A program made the position numbers and the translations under genes. Source: Chitinophaga pinensis (GTDB lineage Bacteria; Bacteroidota; Bacteroidia; Flavobacteriales_D; Crocinitomicaceae). Taken from it: 7,079 nt of DNA. The notes under the pieces were generated by a model that worked only from the letters and a program-made list of their open reading frames with translations, had not been told where the DNA came from and did no database searches. This document shows, one piece after another, positions 1-6,922 of this stretch; the stretch's first letter is position 1, and each line of letters opens with the position of its first letter. Where the stretch lies: the NCBI GenBank assembly GCA_945861175.1, contig CAMATR010000088.1, positions 1 through 7,079 on the forward strand. Direction: 5' to 3'.

Positions 1-1420
1 CATTTTCGAAGATCTTGTGTTGCATTGCTTTCTCAACATTTAAAATCTTACCGCGCAGGGGCATAATAGCCTGAAAGTGGCGGTCGCGACCTTGTTTAGC
101 AGTCCCACCAGCCGAGTCTCCCTCGACAAAGTAAATTTCACAAGCAGCAGGGTCTTTTTCAGAGCAATCTGCAAGTTTACCAGGTAGCCCAGAACCCATT
201 AAAACATTCTTACGCTGAACCATTTCACGTGCCTTTCTTGCCGCATGCCTCGCTCTAGCAGCCAGAATAACTTTTTCAACAATAATTCTTGCTTCGCTAG
301 GATGCTCCTCTAAATAGGCCGATAACATTTCAGACACTGCTTGACTAACAGGAGCAGTTACCTCTCTGTTTCCTAGTTTTGTTTTAGTTTGACCCTCAAA
401 TTGTGGTTCTTGAACTTTCACCGAAACAACCGCTGTAAGACCTTCTCGGAAATCATCACCATCAATTTCAATTTTCTCTTTAGCTAGAATACCTGAATCA
501 GTAGCATACTTCTTCAACGTATTCGTTAATCCTCTTCGAAAACCAGATAAGTGAGTACCTCCCTCATGGGTATTAATGTTGTTTACATAAGCCTGAATGT
601 TCTCAGTATATGAAGAATTATAAGTCAATGCAACCTCCACAGGGATACCTTCGCGTTCTCCTTCAAAATAAATTACATCTGAAATTAGTGGCTCACGGTT
701 TCTATCAAGGTATTGTGCAAATTCCCTCAAACCACCTTCAGAGTAAAATACAGTACTCGCAGGCTTTTCATTTTCGTCTAAATTGCGATTATCTGTTAAT
801 GTAATCGTAATTCCCTTGTTTAAGAAAGCTAACTCACGCATTCGAGCCGCCAATGTATCGTAGTTATACTCCGTATATTCGAAAATAGAATCGTCTGGCT
901 TGAAGGTGACTTCAGTTCCTGTCTCACTAGATTCACCCGCAACTCTTACATCATACAAAGGTTTACCAATACTGTATTCTTGTTCAAAAAGCTTTCCTTC
1001 TCTTCGAACAGTTACCTTTAAATGAATTGAAAGAGCATTCACACAAGATACACCTACCCCATGCAGACCGCCAGAAACTTTATAAGTATCCTTATCAAAT
1101 TTACCTCCAGCATGAAGAACAGTCATAACCACCTCTAATGCAGATCGTTTTTCTTTAGTATGAATTGCTGTAGGAATACCTCGACCATTGTCTCTAACAG
1201 TAACTGAGTTGTCTTCATTGATCCAAACACCAATCGTATCGCAGTGACCGGCCAAAGCCTCATCAATTGAGTTATCTACAACCTCGTATACTAAATGGTG
1301 TAAACCCTTCATTCCGACATCACCAATATACATTGCTGGGCGCTTTCTTACAGCCTCTAGACCTTCTAAAACCTGGATATTATCCGCTGAATAATTATCT
1401 CTAGCTAATTCCTCACTCAT
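1..1420 (-). CDS. gyrB: DNA gyrase subunit B, N-terminal 473 residues (3' end cut by window edge)
   Basis: This is the ATPase subunit of type II topoisomerase gyrase, which introduces negative supercoils together with GyrA in the cytoplasm. Translation from the ATG at 1420-1418 is open to the window edge. The GHKL ATPase domain is visible: EVVDNSIDEA at residues 46-55 (E46 matches the catalytic Glu, N50 the Mg ligand), DNGRGIP at 77-83, and the glycine-rich ATP lid GGLHGVGVS at 117-125. The transducer domain carries the QTK loop (344-346, K346 contacting the ATP gamma-phosphate). The TOPRIM domain begins with LPGKLADC (412-419), EGDSAGG (433-439) and PLRGKILNVEKA (454-465). The DxD metal site and the C-terminus, roughly 175 residues in a typical Bacteroidota GyrB, lie outside the window. 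The start is supported by an AAGGAA Shine-Dalgarno-like sequence six bases upstream (1427-1432), unusual for this phylum. The EGDSAGGTAKQGRDR segment and the upstream LPGKLADC context favour GyrB over ParE. Confidence 0.97.
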   Translation of the reverse strand, partial: MSEELARDNYSADNIQVLEGLEAVRKRPAMYIGDVGMKGLHHLVYEVVDNSIDEALAGHCDTIGVWINEDNSVTVRDNGRGIPTAIHTKEKRSALEVVMTVLHAGGKFDKDTYKVSGGLHGVGVSCVNALSIHLKVTVRREGKLFEQEYSIGKPLYDVRVAGESSETGTEVTFKPDDSIFEYTEYNYDTLAARMRELAFLNKGITITLTDNRNLDENEKPASTVFYSEGGLREFAQYLDRNREPLISDVIYFEGEREGIPVEVALTYNSSYTENIQAYVNNINTHEGGTHLSGFRRGLTNTLKKYATDSGILAKEKIEIDGDDFREGLTAVVSVKVQEPQFEGQTKTKLGNREVTAPVSQAVSEMLSAYLEEHPSEARIIVEKVILAARARHAARKAREMVQRKNVLMGSGLPGKLADCSEKDPAACEIYFVEGDSAGGTAKQGRDRHFQAIMPLRGKILNVEKAMQHKIFEN

Positions 1421-1460
1421 AGTTGATTCCTTTTTGGAAAAGTATTAAATTGTGAACAAG

Positions 1461-1468
1461 CAAAGTTA
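1461..1468 (-). promoter_or_regulatory. Candidate -7 promoter element for gyrB
   Basis: On the minus strand this reads TAACTTTG, an exact match to the Bacteroidota -7 consensus TAnnTTTG. It lies 40 bases upstream of the gyrB ATG, which would give a 5' leader of about 30-37 bases. No clear TTG -33 element is present at the usual 19-21 base spacing, so the call rests on the -7 box and its position. It suggests gyrB has its own promoter and is not simply read through from the peroxidase gene upstream. Confidence 0.45.
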
Positions 1469-1555
1469 ACAAAAGATGCCTTTTGTATGAGTATTAAAGG
1501 GCTTGGTATAAGATGAACTTATCAACAATATATTAACGCAATTAGAAAAATGTTC

Positions 1556-2086
1556 CTAATCGCGTATCCATTTAATTATTTCTGGATCGTTGGGTAAAGA
1601 GCTTGGGGCAATAACTTTTTCTAGTTTCCCGTCCTCGTTAAGTAAATATTTCTGGAAATTCCATTTTACGCTGCTATCTTCAAGACCATTTAATGATTTC
1701 TCTGTAAGAAATTTATATATTTCGTGCATGTCTTTTCCCTTCACTGAAATTTTGCTCATCATGGGGAATGTCACACCGTAATTCTTTTGACAAAATTCAA
1801 CAATCTCTTCATTTGTTCCTGGCTCCTGTGACATGAAGTTATTTGCAGGAAAACCAACTATGATAAAATTACTATCTTTAAATTGCTCGTACAATTCCTG
1901 TAACTGCTCATATTGCGGGGTTAATCCGCACTTTGATGCTGTATTGACAATCATGATTTTTTTACCTTTCAAAGAAGAAAAACTAAAATCTTTTCCTTCT
2001 ATGTTTTCTGTTGTAAACTGATGTATTGTTTGGGAGTTGACCATTAGGGATATAAAAAACAAAGGTGTAAGAAATAATTTTCGCAT
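1556..2086 (-). CDS. Exported glutathione-peroxidase-family thiol peroxidase
   Basis: A 176-residue peroxidase of the GPx family, expected to reduce hydrogen peroxide or organic hydroperoxides. Residues 1 to about 19 form a signal peptide (MRKLF, then a hydrophobic stretch ending near NSQ), so the enzyme is probably periplasmic. The thioredoxin-fold core has the peroxidatic cysteine C53 in the motif NTASKCGLTPQY, Q87 in the SQEPG motif, and W142-N143 in KWNF, completing the Cys-Gln-Trp-Asn catalytic set. C99 in EFCQKNYG sits where the resolving cysteine lies in thioredoxin-dependent GPx enzymes, so a thiol-disulfide reductase is a likelier electron donor than glutathione. The usual FPCNQF motif reads FPANNF (79-84), so the middle conserved cysteine is alanine. 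The peroxidatic residue is Cys, not selenocysteine. The start has no Shine-Dalgarno but an A-rich leader. The natural physiological donor cannot be read from sequence. Confidence 0.93.
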   Translation of the reverse strand: MRKLFLTPLFFISLMVNSQTIHQFTTENIEGKDFSFSSLKGKKIMIVNTASKCGLTPQYEQLQELYEQFKDSNFIIVGFPANNFMSQEPGTNEEIVEFCQKNYGVTFPMMSKISVKGKDMHEIYKFLTEKSLNGLEDSSVKWNFQKYLLNEDGKLEKVIAPSSLPNDPEIIKWIRD

Positions 2087-2105
2087 GGTTTTTTTAATTG
2101 TTAAA

Positions 2106-2113
2106 CAAAAATA
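2106..2113 (-). promoter_or_regulatory. Candidate -7 promoter element for the GPx gene
   Basis: The minus strand reads TATTTTTG, matching TAnnTTTG exactly, 20 bases upstream of the peroxidase ATG, so the leader would be short (about 10-16 bases). No -33 TTG is seen at standard spacing, and the surrounding sequence is so AT-rich that a chance match is possible. Confidence 0.35.
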
Positions 2114-2126
2114 AACTTTAAAAGTT
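2114..2126. repeat. Perfect 6-1-6 palindrome in the divergent spacer
   Basis: AACTTT-A-AAAGTT is a perfect inverted repeat directly upstream of the candidate peroxidase -7 box, inside the 95-base gap between the divergent GPx and OmpA-like genes. The position would suit an operator for a dimeric regulator. It is short and made mostly of A and T, so it may be chance. No regulator gene is present in the window. Confidence 0.25.
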
Positions 2127-2181
2127 CTAACTATTTATTTTTTCGGAACATTTTTTGCGTTTTAACGAATACATTCAAACT

Positions 2182-3045
2182 ATGATGAGATCAATACTCT
2201 TTATTTTATTTTTGGTGACAAGCAGAAATTATTTCGCTCAGACTGATTTCGGTGGTGTTTGGCAAGGTATTATGGTAAAAGATGGTTTTAAAAATGAACA
2301 AGGAACTATCCTATACGCCATATTCGCTATTAATAGCGGAATTATTGAGGGAAAAACAAGAGACGAGGTTTACAATACGGATCAATTTGCTGTAAAAAAA
2401 ATAAAGGGAACTGTCAAAAAAAACACTCTTCAATTCAACCAAATTGTTACTGAAAAAAAGAAAAATAATTCGAAGACAAATTGGTGTAATATTGACGCTC
2501 GTCTTACCTTCAATGACAGCACAGGATATCTCGAGGGAAATTATACAAGTAGCGATTGCAAGCGCAATTCAGGTAAAATAATTTTATATCGATCGACCGC
2601 AAAATTTTCAGCAACAGATGAATCCATGTTGGCTCATAGTTGGATGAAATTTTTTATTGAAGACTTGAAGAAAGGATATAATGCACCTACTATTCGCGAT
2701 GTCGAAAGAAAAAACTTTGTCTTTCAACCCATCTATTTTGATTATGACAAGGCCGAAATCAGAGCAGAATATAACGACTTTTTAATTAAAATGGCTCGAA
2801 TTGTAGACGGTCATACTGACCTTAGGATTAAGGTTACTGGTCATACCGATGCCGACGGCTCGGATGCCTACAACCTTGAATTATCTCAAAGAAGAGCGCA
2901 AGTTTTGATAGATTTTTTCATGTCAAAAGGACTTAGTCGAGACCGCATTGAGATTGATTTTAAAGGTGAGAAATCTCCAGCAGATTCAAACTCAACGCCG
3001 GAGGGAAGACAAAATAACAGAAGAGTAGATTTCTCTTTTATTTAG
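2182..3045 (+). CDS. Exported OmpA-C domain protein with unclassified N-terminal domain
   Basis: A 287-residue envelope protein predicted to bind peptidoglycan. Residues 1-19 are a signal peptide ending YFA before Q20. Residues about 23-137 form a compact beta-rich domain starting FGGVWQG and alternating hydrophobic strands with Gly turns (IIEGKT, IKGTV, LEGNY); it has two cysteines, C102 and C126, that could form a disulfide. I do not recognise its family. A helical linker (about 146-177) leads to an OmpA-C domain at about 179-287: the FDYDKAEI strand, then TGHTDADG and LSQRRA. D223 and R238 have the 15-residue spacing of the diaminopimelate-binding Asp/Arg pair of OmpA (D271/R286 in Acinetobacter). 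The reading frame extends upstream to a TTG at 2155, but ATG at 2182 (or the adjacent ATG at 2185) starts directly at the signal peptide and is preferred. It is divergent from the peroxidase gene, and its 3' end overlaps the convergent receptor gene by 8 bases. Confidence 0.9.
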   Translation: MMRSILFILFLVTSRNYFAQTDFGGVWQGIMVKDGFKNEQGTILYAIFAINSGIIEGKTRDEVYNTDQFAVKKIKGTVKKNTLQFNQIVTEKKKNNSKTNWCNIDARLTFNDSTGYLEGNYTSSDCKRNSGKIILYRSTAKFSATDESMLAHSWMKFFIEDLKKGYNAPTIRDVERKNFVFQPIYFDYDKAEIRAEYNDFLIKMARIVDGHTDLRIKVTGHTDADGSDAYNLELSQRRAQVLIDFFMSKGLSRDRIEIDFKGEKSPADSNSTPEGRQNNRRVDFSFI

Positions 3046-5461
3046 CTTTTTTCTTATTCGCAAATTCGATAATTATTCCGAGTGAAGGCTGAACAATACC
3101 TGATTTATTCTCAATCAATTTAGTCTGGTACCGAGTCGGATCATTTGGATCAGTCAATGGCTGACCATTACTATCTTTAATCACTAATAAATAAGGAGCT
3201 ACATTTGTTTTGTGACCATATGCATTTTGAATATCCAAATAAAAATTCATCGAGAACTTATTTAAAAAGATTTTTTTATCTATTCGGATATTCAATTGAT
3301 GATTTGCTCCTTCGCGCTGGGTGTTCAGCTGATTGTAATTTAATAATCCTTGTCCTGATAGATCCCACACATCTTTTAAACTTGACGTGGCAATATCATA
3401 GGGTGTATATGGTGAACCACCATTAAAAAGCCAGCGCATTCCTAATTCCCAGCCATTTTTAAAGCGCTTACCTCCCGTGATTGATACTATGTGTTTACTA
3501 TCCCAAGTGCTAGGTATGTACTCATTGTTTTTTCCTAAGAATTCTGATGCGACAAAGGTGTATGCCACGATACCATAAAAACCTTTTAAAAGTTTTTGTT
3601 GGTACAAAAATTCTAACCCATATGACCTGCCTTCCGAGGTTGATGTGACTGCTTCATTTCCAACTACTCCGAAATCAGAGCCCACATTAGCCAGAGAAAT
3701 AGAGTCTTTTATTGAAAAAGGATAATTATGGTATTTCTTCAAAAAACCTTCAACTGAAAATCGAGAATTAATTTCTGTTAAATAAGCTGCTCCTATAACA
3801 AAATGGTCAGCATTTATATATTTTAAGTCATTGTCTTTATTTACTAAATTATTATTCAAATCTCTGTAGCCCAGAATAGTATATGCAGGAAGTTGATGAT
3901 ATCTAGCTAAATTTCCGTTTAATGTAAATCGATTATTTACCTTGTATGTTGCGGAGAACATTGGAGAGATTTGATTCAAAGGATTACTCATGCTTTGAGA
4001 GTAGTTATTAAAATCTGAACGGAGACCAACCGAAAAATTAAATCGTTCGTCAGCTGAGCCGTTTGAGAGTTGAGCAAAAATTGATCCTTTACTTAAATAC
4101 AAGTCTGAAGTGTAATCAATAGTAATTGGAACACCCTGGTAACTTGTTCGGTTGAAAGTACTGTTATTATATCGCGCATATTCGTAACCTAATCCTGTAT
4201 TAAACTTCCAACCATTCCAATTAACGTGGTGTTCAAAACGTAGTTTGTTTTCTGCTTCAAAGGAACTGTAATCCAGTAATTTATTCTCAATAGTTTCAAC
4301 ATTTCCTAAATATCTAGTAGACATATTTTTTAGCATATTTCTACTGGCAACAATGTTTTGGTATGATTTTTTTGAATAGTGAAGCCAGTTAACTCCAAGC
4401 GTATAATTCCACTGGTCCTGAGTTGGTATATTCCCTAAAATAAAATCATTGAACTCACGCGTGGTAGAATCCGTCACCTTATCATTCGCATTGGTGTTTA
4501 AGGCAAAATCGTCCAACGCGCCAAGACCTATAATCGTTATTCTATTTTTTTGATTCGGTTTTAGATTTACCTTGAATTGAAAGTCGTTATATGTGGGTAA
4601 AAATGGCAGCTGAAGTGCCGAAAAAAGAAACTGTAAATAAGATCTTCTAGCTGAGAAAATAAAATCAGCTTTTTTACCCATAGGACCATCAAAAGTCAGT
4701 GCTGCATCACTTGAACCAATCGCAAAATTGGTAATTAAACCATCTGAGTTACCATCTTTTTGTTTAAATGATATTACTGAACTCAATCCATTTGCTCTAT
4801 TCGAAGGAAATGCTCCGCTGTAAAAATCGACTTCTCGGATAAAATTTACATTTAGCAGCCCAACAGGGCCTCCGCTACTTCCTTGAGTTGCAAAATGGTT
4901 AATATTTGGAACTTCAATCCCATCTAGATAAAATTTATTCTCTCCAGGCGAACCTCCCCTAATGATAATATCATTTCTAAATGTAGCTCTTGAGGCAACA
5001 CCTGGTAATGCTTGAAGTACTTTACTTACATCTCGACCGGCACCCGGCTGGCGCTCTATTTCAGTAGCATTTAGTGTTCTAAGGGAAACTGGGGATTCGC
5101 TTCTGGGTGTAAACGGTGATGCCTTAACAACGACCTCTTTCTGCTCCTTGGCAAATGGTTCCATTTCAAAATTTAAGTTCACTACACGTGAAATAGTGAC
5201 TGTAATATCATCAATTATTAAATCCTGAAAACCTGAATTGCTCGATTTAAAAGAATAAACACCGGGTGTCAATCCCTCTATTGTGTAGGCACCTTCCGCA
5301 TCGGACGTGGCCCCCATTTGCTGACCGACAACTATCACTTTGACAAATGGCAGCGGTTCATTATTTATGCTATTCAATACTTTTCCAGAAACCTTAGATA
5401 GCTGAGAAAAAAGTAGTGATGATGAGCCAAGAATAAAGCAAGCAATTAAAGTGATTTTCAT
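3038..5461 (-). CDS. TonB-dependent outer-membrane receptor with carboxypeptidase-regulatory-like N-terminal domain
   Basis: A complete 807-residue outer-membrane receptor, energised by TonB-ExbB-ExbD to import an unidentified ligand. Residues 1 to about 19 are a signal peptide. Residues about 23-101 are a carboxypeptidase-D regulatory-like beta-sandwich (SGKVLNSINNEPLPFVKV, then GATSDAEGAYTIEGLTPGVY). The plug follows at about 118-235, with DVSKVLQALPGV (144-155), IIIRGGSPGENKFYLDGIEV (165-184) and VDFYSGAFPSNRANGLSSVI (211-230). The remainder is a 22-strand-type barrel rich in alternating aromatic residues, opening with SARRSYLQFLF and LPFLPTYNDFQFK, and ending near GIIIEF before a short basic tail. 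It is shorter than typical SusC proteins (about 1000 residues), and no SusD gene is adjacent, so glycan import of the SusCD type is not indicated. No obvious TonB box or adjacent lipoprotein, siderophore or metal gene was seen, so the substrate is unknown. It ends 8 bases inside the convergent OmpA-like gene. Confidence 0.93.
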   Translation of the reverse strand: MKITLIACFILGSSSLLFSQLSKVSGKVLNSINNEPLPFVKVIVVGQQMGATSDAEGAYTIEGLTPGVYSFKSSNSGFQDLIIDDITVTISRVVNLNFEMEPFAKEQKEVVVKASPFTPRSESPVSLRTLNATEIERQPGAGRDVSKVLQALPGVASRATFRNDIIIRGGSPGENKFYLDGIEVPNINHFATQGSSGGPVGLLNVNFIREVDFYSGAFPSNRANGLSSVISFKQKDGNSDGLITNFAIGSSDAALTFDGPMGKKADFIFSARRSYLQFLFSALQLPFLPTYNDFQFKVNLKPNQKNRITIIGLGALDDFALNTNANDKVTDSTTREFNDFILGNIPTQDQWNYTLGVNWLHYSKKSYQNIVASRNMLKNMSTRYLGNVETIENKLLDYSSFEAENKLRFEHHVNWNGWKFNTGLGYEYARYNNSTFNRTSYQGVPITIDYTSDLYLSKGSIFAQLSNGSADERFNFSVGLRSDFNNYSQSMSNPLNQISPMFSATYKVNNRFTLNGNLARYHQLPAYTILGYRDLNNNLVNKDNDLKYINADHFVIGAAYLTEINSRFSVEGFLKKYHNYPFSIKDSISLANVGSDFGVVGNEAVTSTSEGRSYGLEFLYQQKLLKGFYGIVAYTFVASEFLGKNNEYIPSTWDSKHIVSITGGKRFKNGWELGMRWLFNGGSPYTPYDIATSSLKDVWDLSGQGLLNYNQLNTQREGANHQLNIRIDKKIFLNKFSMNFYLDIQNAYGHKTNVAPYLLVIKDSNGQPLTDPNDPTRYQTKLIENKSGIVQPSLGIIIEFANKKKAK

Positions 5462-5740
5462 AACACAAATTTACTTTTTTTAACAATTTAGAAACTAAAA
5501 TGTTCATCTATTACATGAAAAAAAACGATTGATTACTGGACCTATTAATTAATTCTATTAACTACCCAATGACTTTTTAAAATTAAAAGACAAGGCAATA
5601 AACTATACATTAATAATTTTAAGCTACAATCTTCGATTTAACAAATCTATACAATTGATTTTTCCTTAATTTAGTCCTGATATTTTCGTTACCATTAGTC
5701 AAACAGTGTTTGTAATTAAAATTTAAAACTTATAACAAGT
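5462..5740. other. AT-rich divergent spacer, regulatory region of receptor and barrel genes
   Basis: This 279-base stretch separates two divergently transcribed outer-membrane genes and contains no plausible gene. Besides the -7-like box at 5466-5473 it has a TAGATTTG box on the minus strand at 5642-5649, an exact consensus match but about 180 bases from the receptor start. On the plus strand a near-consensus TATTTTCG lies at 5681-5688, about 52 bases before the 5741 start. There is also an ATTAATTAAT palindrome at 5544-5553 and a CTATTAA direct repeat (5542-5548 and 5555-5561, 13-base period). None has convincing -33 support. It presumably holds promoters for both genes. Confidence 0.5.
5466..5473 (-). 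promoter_or_regulatory. TAAATTTG -7-like box immediately before the receptor start
   Basis: The minus strand reads TAAATTTG, an exact TAnnTTTG match, only 4 bases upstream of the receptor ATG. If functional, transcription would start at or within a few bases of the start codon, giving a nearly leaderless mRNA. A TTG lies upstream, but its 10-base gap to the box is too short for a -33 element. This may be a chance match in AT-rich DNA. Confidence 0.25.
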
Positions 5741-6841
5741 ATGAAAAATTATTGTTTTTTGTTCGCCTTTTGTCTTTTAACAATAGCCCTTCCTTTAAAA
5801 TTTTCTGCCCAAGTTACTGAGGAGGATGACTACAGTGAGTACGAACAATATACTACAGATGAGAAAGTAAAACGTTATTGTACACCTAAAATTATTGGTT
5901 TAACACCAGCAAAGCTAATTTCAATAGGATATGATTACGCGCTAGGACATAAAATCAACTCAACATTAGGAGATGAAGTAAACCCAATTCCGTATCCGGA
6001 ATCAAATGTGACAAACTATAACGGATTGGCTTTAAGCGCAAATATTCCCGCCTTATCCAATAACAAAATTTTAATTAACGTCGGTGGTAATTATCTTGAA
6101 TCCAACTATTCTTTTGAAAGTGATTCACTCTCAAATATCAACCCGTTATTGTCCGCAGCAAACAGTGGATTTAAAGCGTTGCAACTTAATACCACGATAT
6201 TTAAGCCATTGAATGAAAAAAATTTCGTTTTGGGATTTGTTCAAGGAGATTACAGCGGAGATTACAACTTTAAAAACATGCAATCACTTTCGTTTACTAA
6301 GTTAACGTGGGTAGCCGTTTTTGGCTGGAAATTTCATGAACGCTATCAACTAGGATTCGGTGCTACTCAAACATATAGAGCCGGTGGAATGAGTTTCCTT
6401 CCTGTAGTGATGTATAACTTCACTTCAAAAAATGAAAAATGGGGGATAGAAACATTGTTACCGGCACGAGGACATTTTCGATATGGCTTCAGCAAACGCA
6501 CCTTACTTTTAGCTGGATTTGAAATCGTTGGTTCAAGTTATCATTTATCAAATGAAAATGGACTTTTCCCAATTAGTATACCAAATACACCTGTAGACAA
6601 TTACGATAATCAAAAAATTGAACTAAGACGATCAGAAATACGCCTAAGGCTCGATTTCCAGCAGGCAATTACAGATTTTATTTGGTTTGGTGTTCAAGCT
6701 GGTTACATTATCAATTACAGCTTCAATGTTGATAGTGGGAATTTCTATCGTGGGCCGGGAAGCACTAAACCATTTGTAATGGAGAATACCGTGAGCAGCG
6801 CCCCCTACTTTCAAATAAGTATTAATTTGGTTAGTCCTTGA
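5741..6841 (+). CDS. Predicted outer-membrane beta-barrel protein, DUF6268-like
   Basis: A 366-residue exported protein of unknown function. Residues 1-23 are a signal peptide (MKNYCF, hydrophobic core, ending FSA before Q24). An acidic, Tyr-rich stretch follows at 27-41 (EEDDYSEYEQYTTDE), and a lone mature-chain cysteine C47 sits in RYCTP. The rest is a series of amphipathic beta-strands with alternating hydrophobic residues and Asn/Gly/Ser turns, consistent with a barrel. Recognisable segments are LALSANIPALSNNKILINVG, then YQLGFGATQTYRAGG with FLPVVMYNFTSKNEKWGIE, and LLPARGHFRYGF, all reminiscent of DUF6268 proteins of Bacteroidota; that assignment is from memory of the family. No catalytic motif is visible. 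There is no Shine-Dalgarno before the ATG, as is normal for the phylum. It is a single-gene unit divergent from the receptor gene, ended by the strong hairpin 26 bases after its stop. Confidence 0.8.
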   Translation: MKNYCFLFAFCLLTIALPLKFSAQVTEEDDYSEYEQYTTDEKVKRYCTPKIIGLTPAKLISIGYDYALGHKINSTLGDEVNPIPYPESNVTNYNGLALSANIPALSNNKILINVGGNYLESNYSFESDSLSNINPLLSAANSGFKALQLNTTIFKPLNEKNFVLGFVQGDYSGDYNFKNMQSLSFTKLTWVAVFGWKFHERYQLGFGATQTYRAGGMSFLPVVMYNFTSKNEKWGIETLLPARGHFRYGFSKRTLLLAGFEIVGSSYHLSNENGLFPISIPNTPVDNYDNQKIELRRSEIRLRLDFQQAITDFIWFGVQAGYIINYSFNVDSGNFYRGPGSTKPFVMENTVSSAPYFQISINLVSP

Positions 6842-6867
6842 TGAAACTTCTTAAAAACAAATTAAAC

Positions 6868-6900
6868 GAAAAAGGCTGCCAGTAGTTGGCAGCCTTTTTC
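6868..6900. terminator. Bidirectional rho-independent terminator
   Basis: A perfect inverted repeat: an eight-base GC-rich stem GGCTGCCA / TGGCAGCC (6874-6881 and 6887-6894) around a five-base loop GTAGT, flanked by five A's before and five T's after, plus an outer G:C pair, so the full arms are 14 bases. Because A's on one side pair with T's on the other, the hairpin is followed by a U-tract in either direction. It lies between the convergent barrel gene and the DUF2147-type gene and can serve both. Confidence 0.93.
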
Positions 6901-6922
6901 ATAATGAATAAAAGAATTACTA

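Noticed and set aside
44..58. Arg in PLRGK where E. coli GyrB has Lys447, a quinolone-resistance position
   Set aside because: Arg here is a common natural variant in GyrB of many bacteria and is not evidence of resistance.
610..804. A 64-codon plus-strand open frame
   Set aside because: It lies wholly inside gyrB on the opposite strand, has no recognisable protein features, and the gyrB frame is clearly coding.
1..1420. Possibility that the gyrase-like gene is parE
   Set aside because: The EGDSAGGTAKQGRDR and LPGKLADC segments and the N-terminal sequence fit GyrB better; the missing C-terminus prevents a final check but does not favour ParE.
1508..1522. Inverted repeat ATAAG-ATGAA-CTTAT downstream of the peroxidase gene
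   Set aside because: A five-base AT-rich stem with no T-run is too weak to call a terminator.
1590..2021. Two plus-strand open frames of about 60 codons antisense to the peroxidase gene
   Set aside because: They are shadows of the GPx gene, which has a complete set of catalytic motifs in the other frame.
3054..3072. Imperfect hairpin TTATTCG / CGATAA just beyond the OmpA-like stop
   Set aside because: The stem is bulged, AT-rich and not followed by a T-run, and it lies within the receptor coding sequence.
3205..3426. A 73-codon plus-strand open frame inside the receptor gene
   Set aside because: It is antisense to the well-defined barrel C-terminus and has no supporting signal.
6841..6885. 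Short ATG-started frame overlapping the stop of the barrel gene
   Set aside because: It is only 14 codons, ends inside the terminator hairpin, and has no ribosome-binding support.
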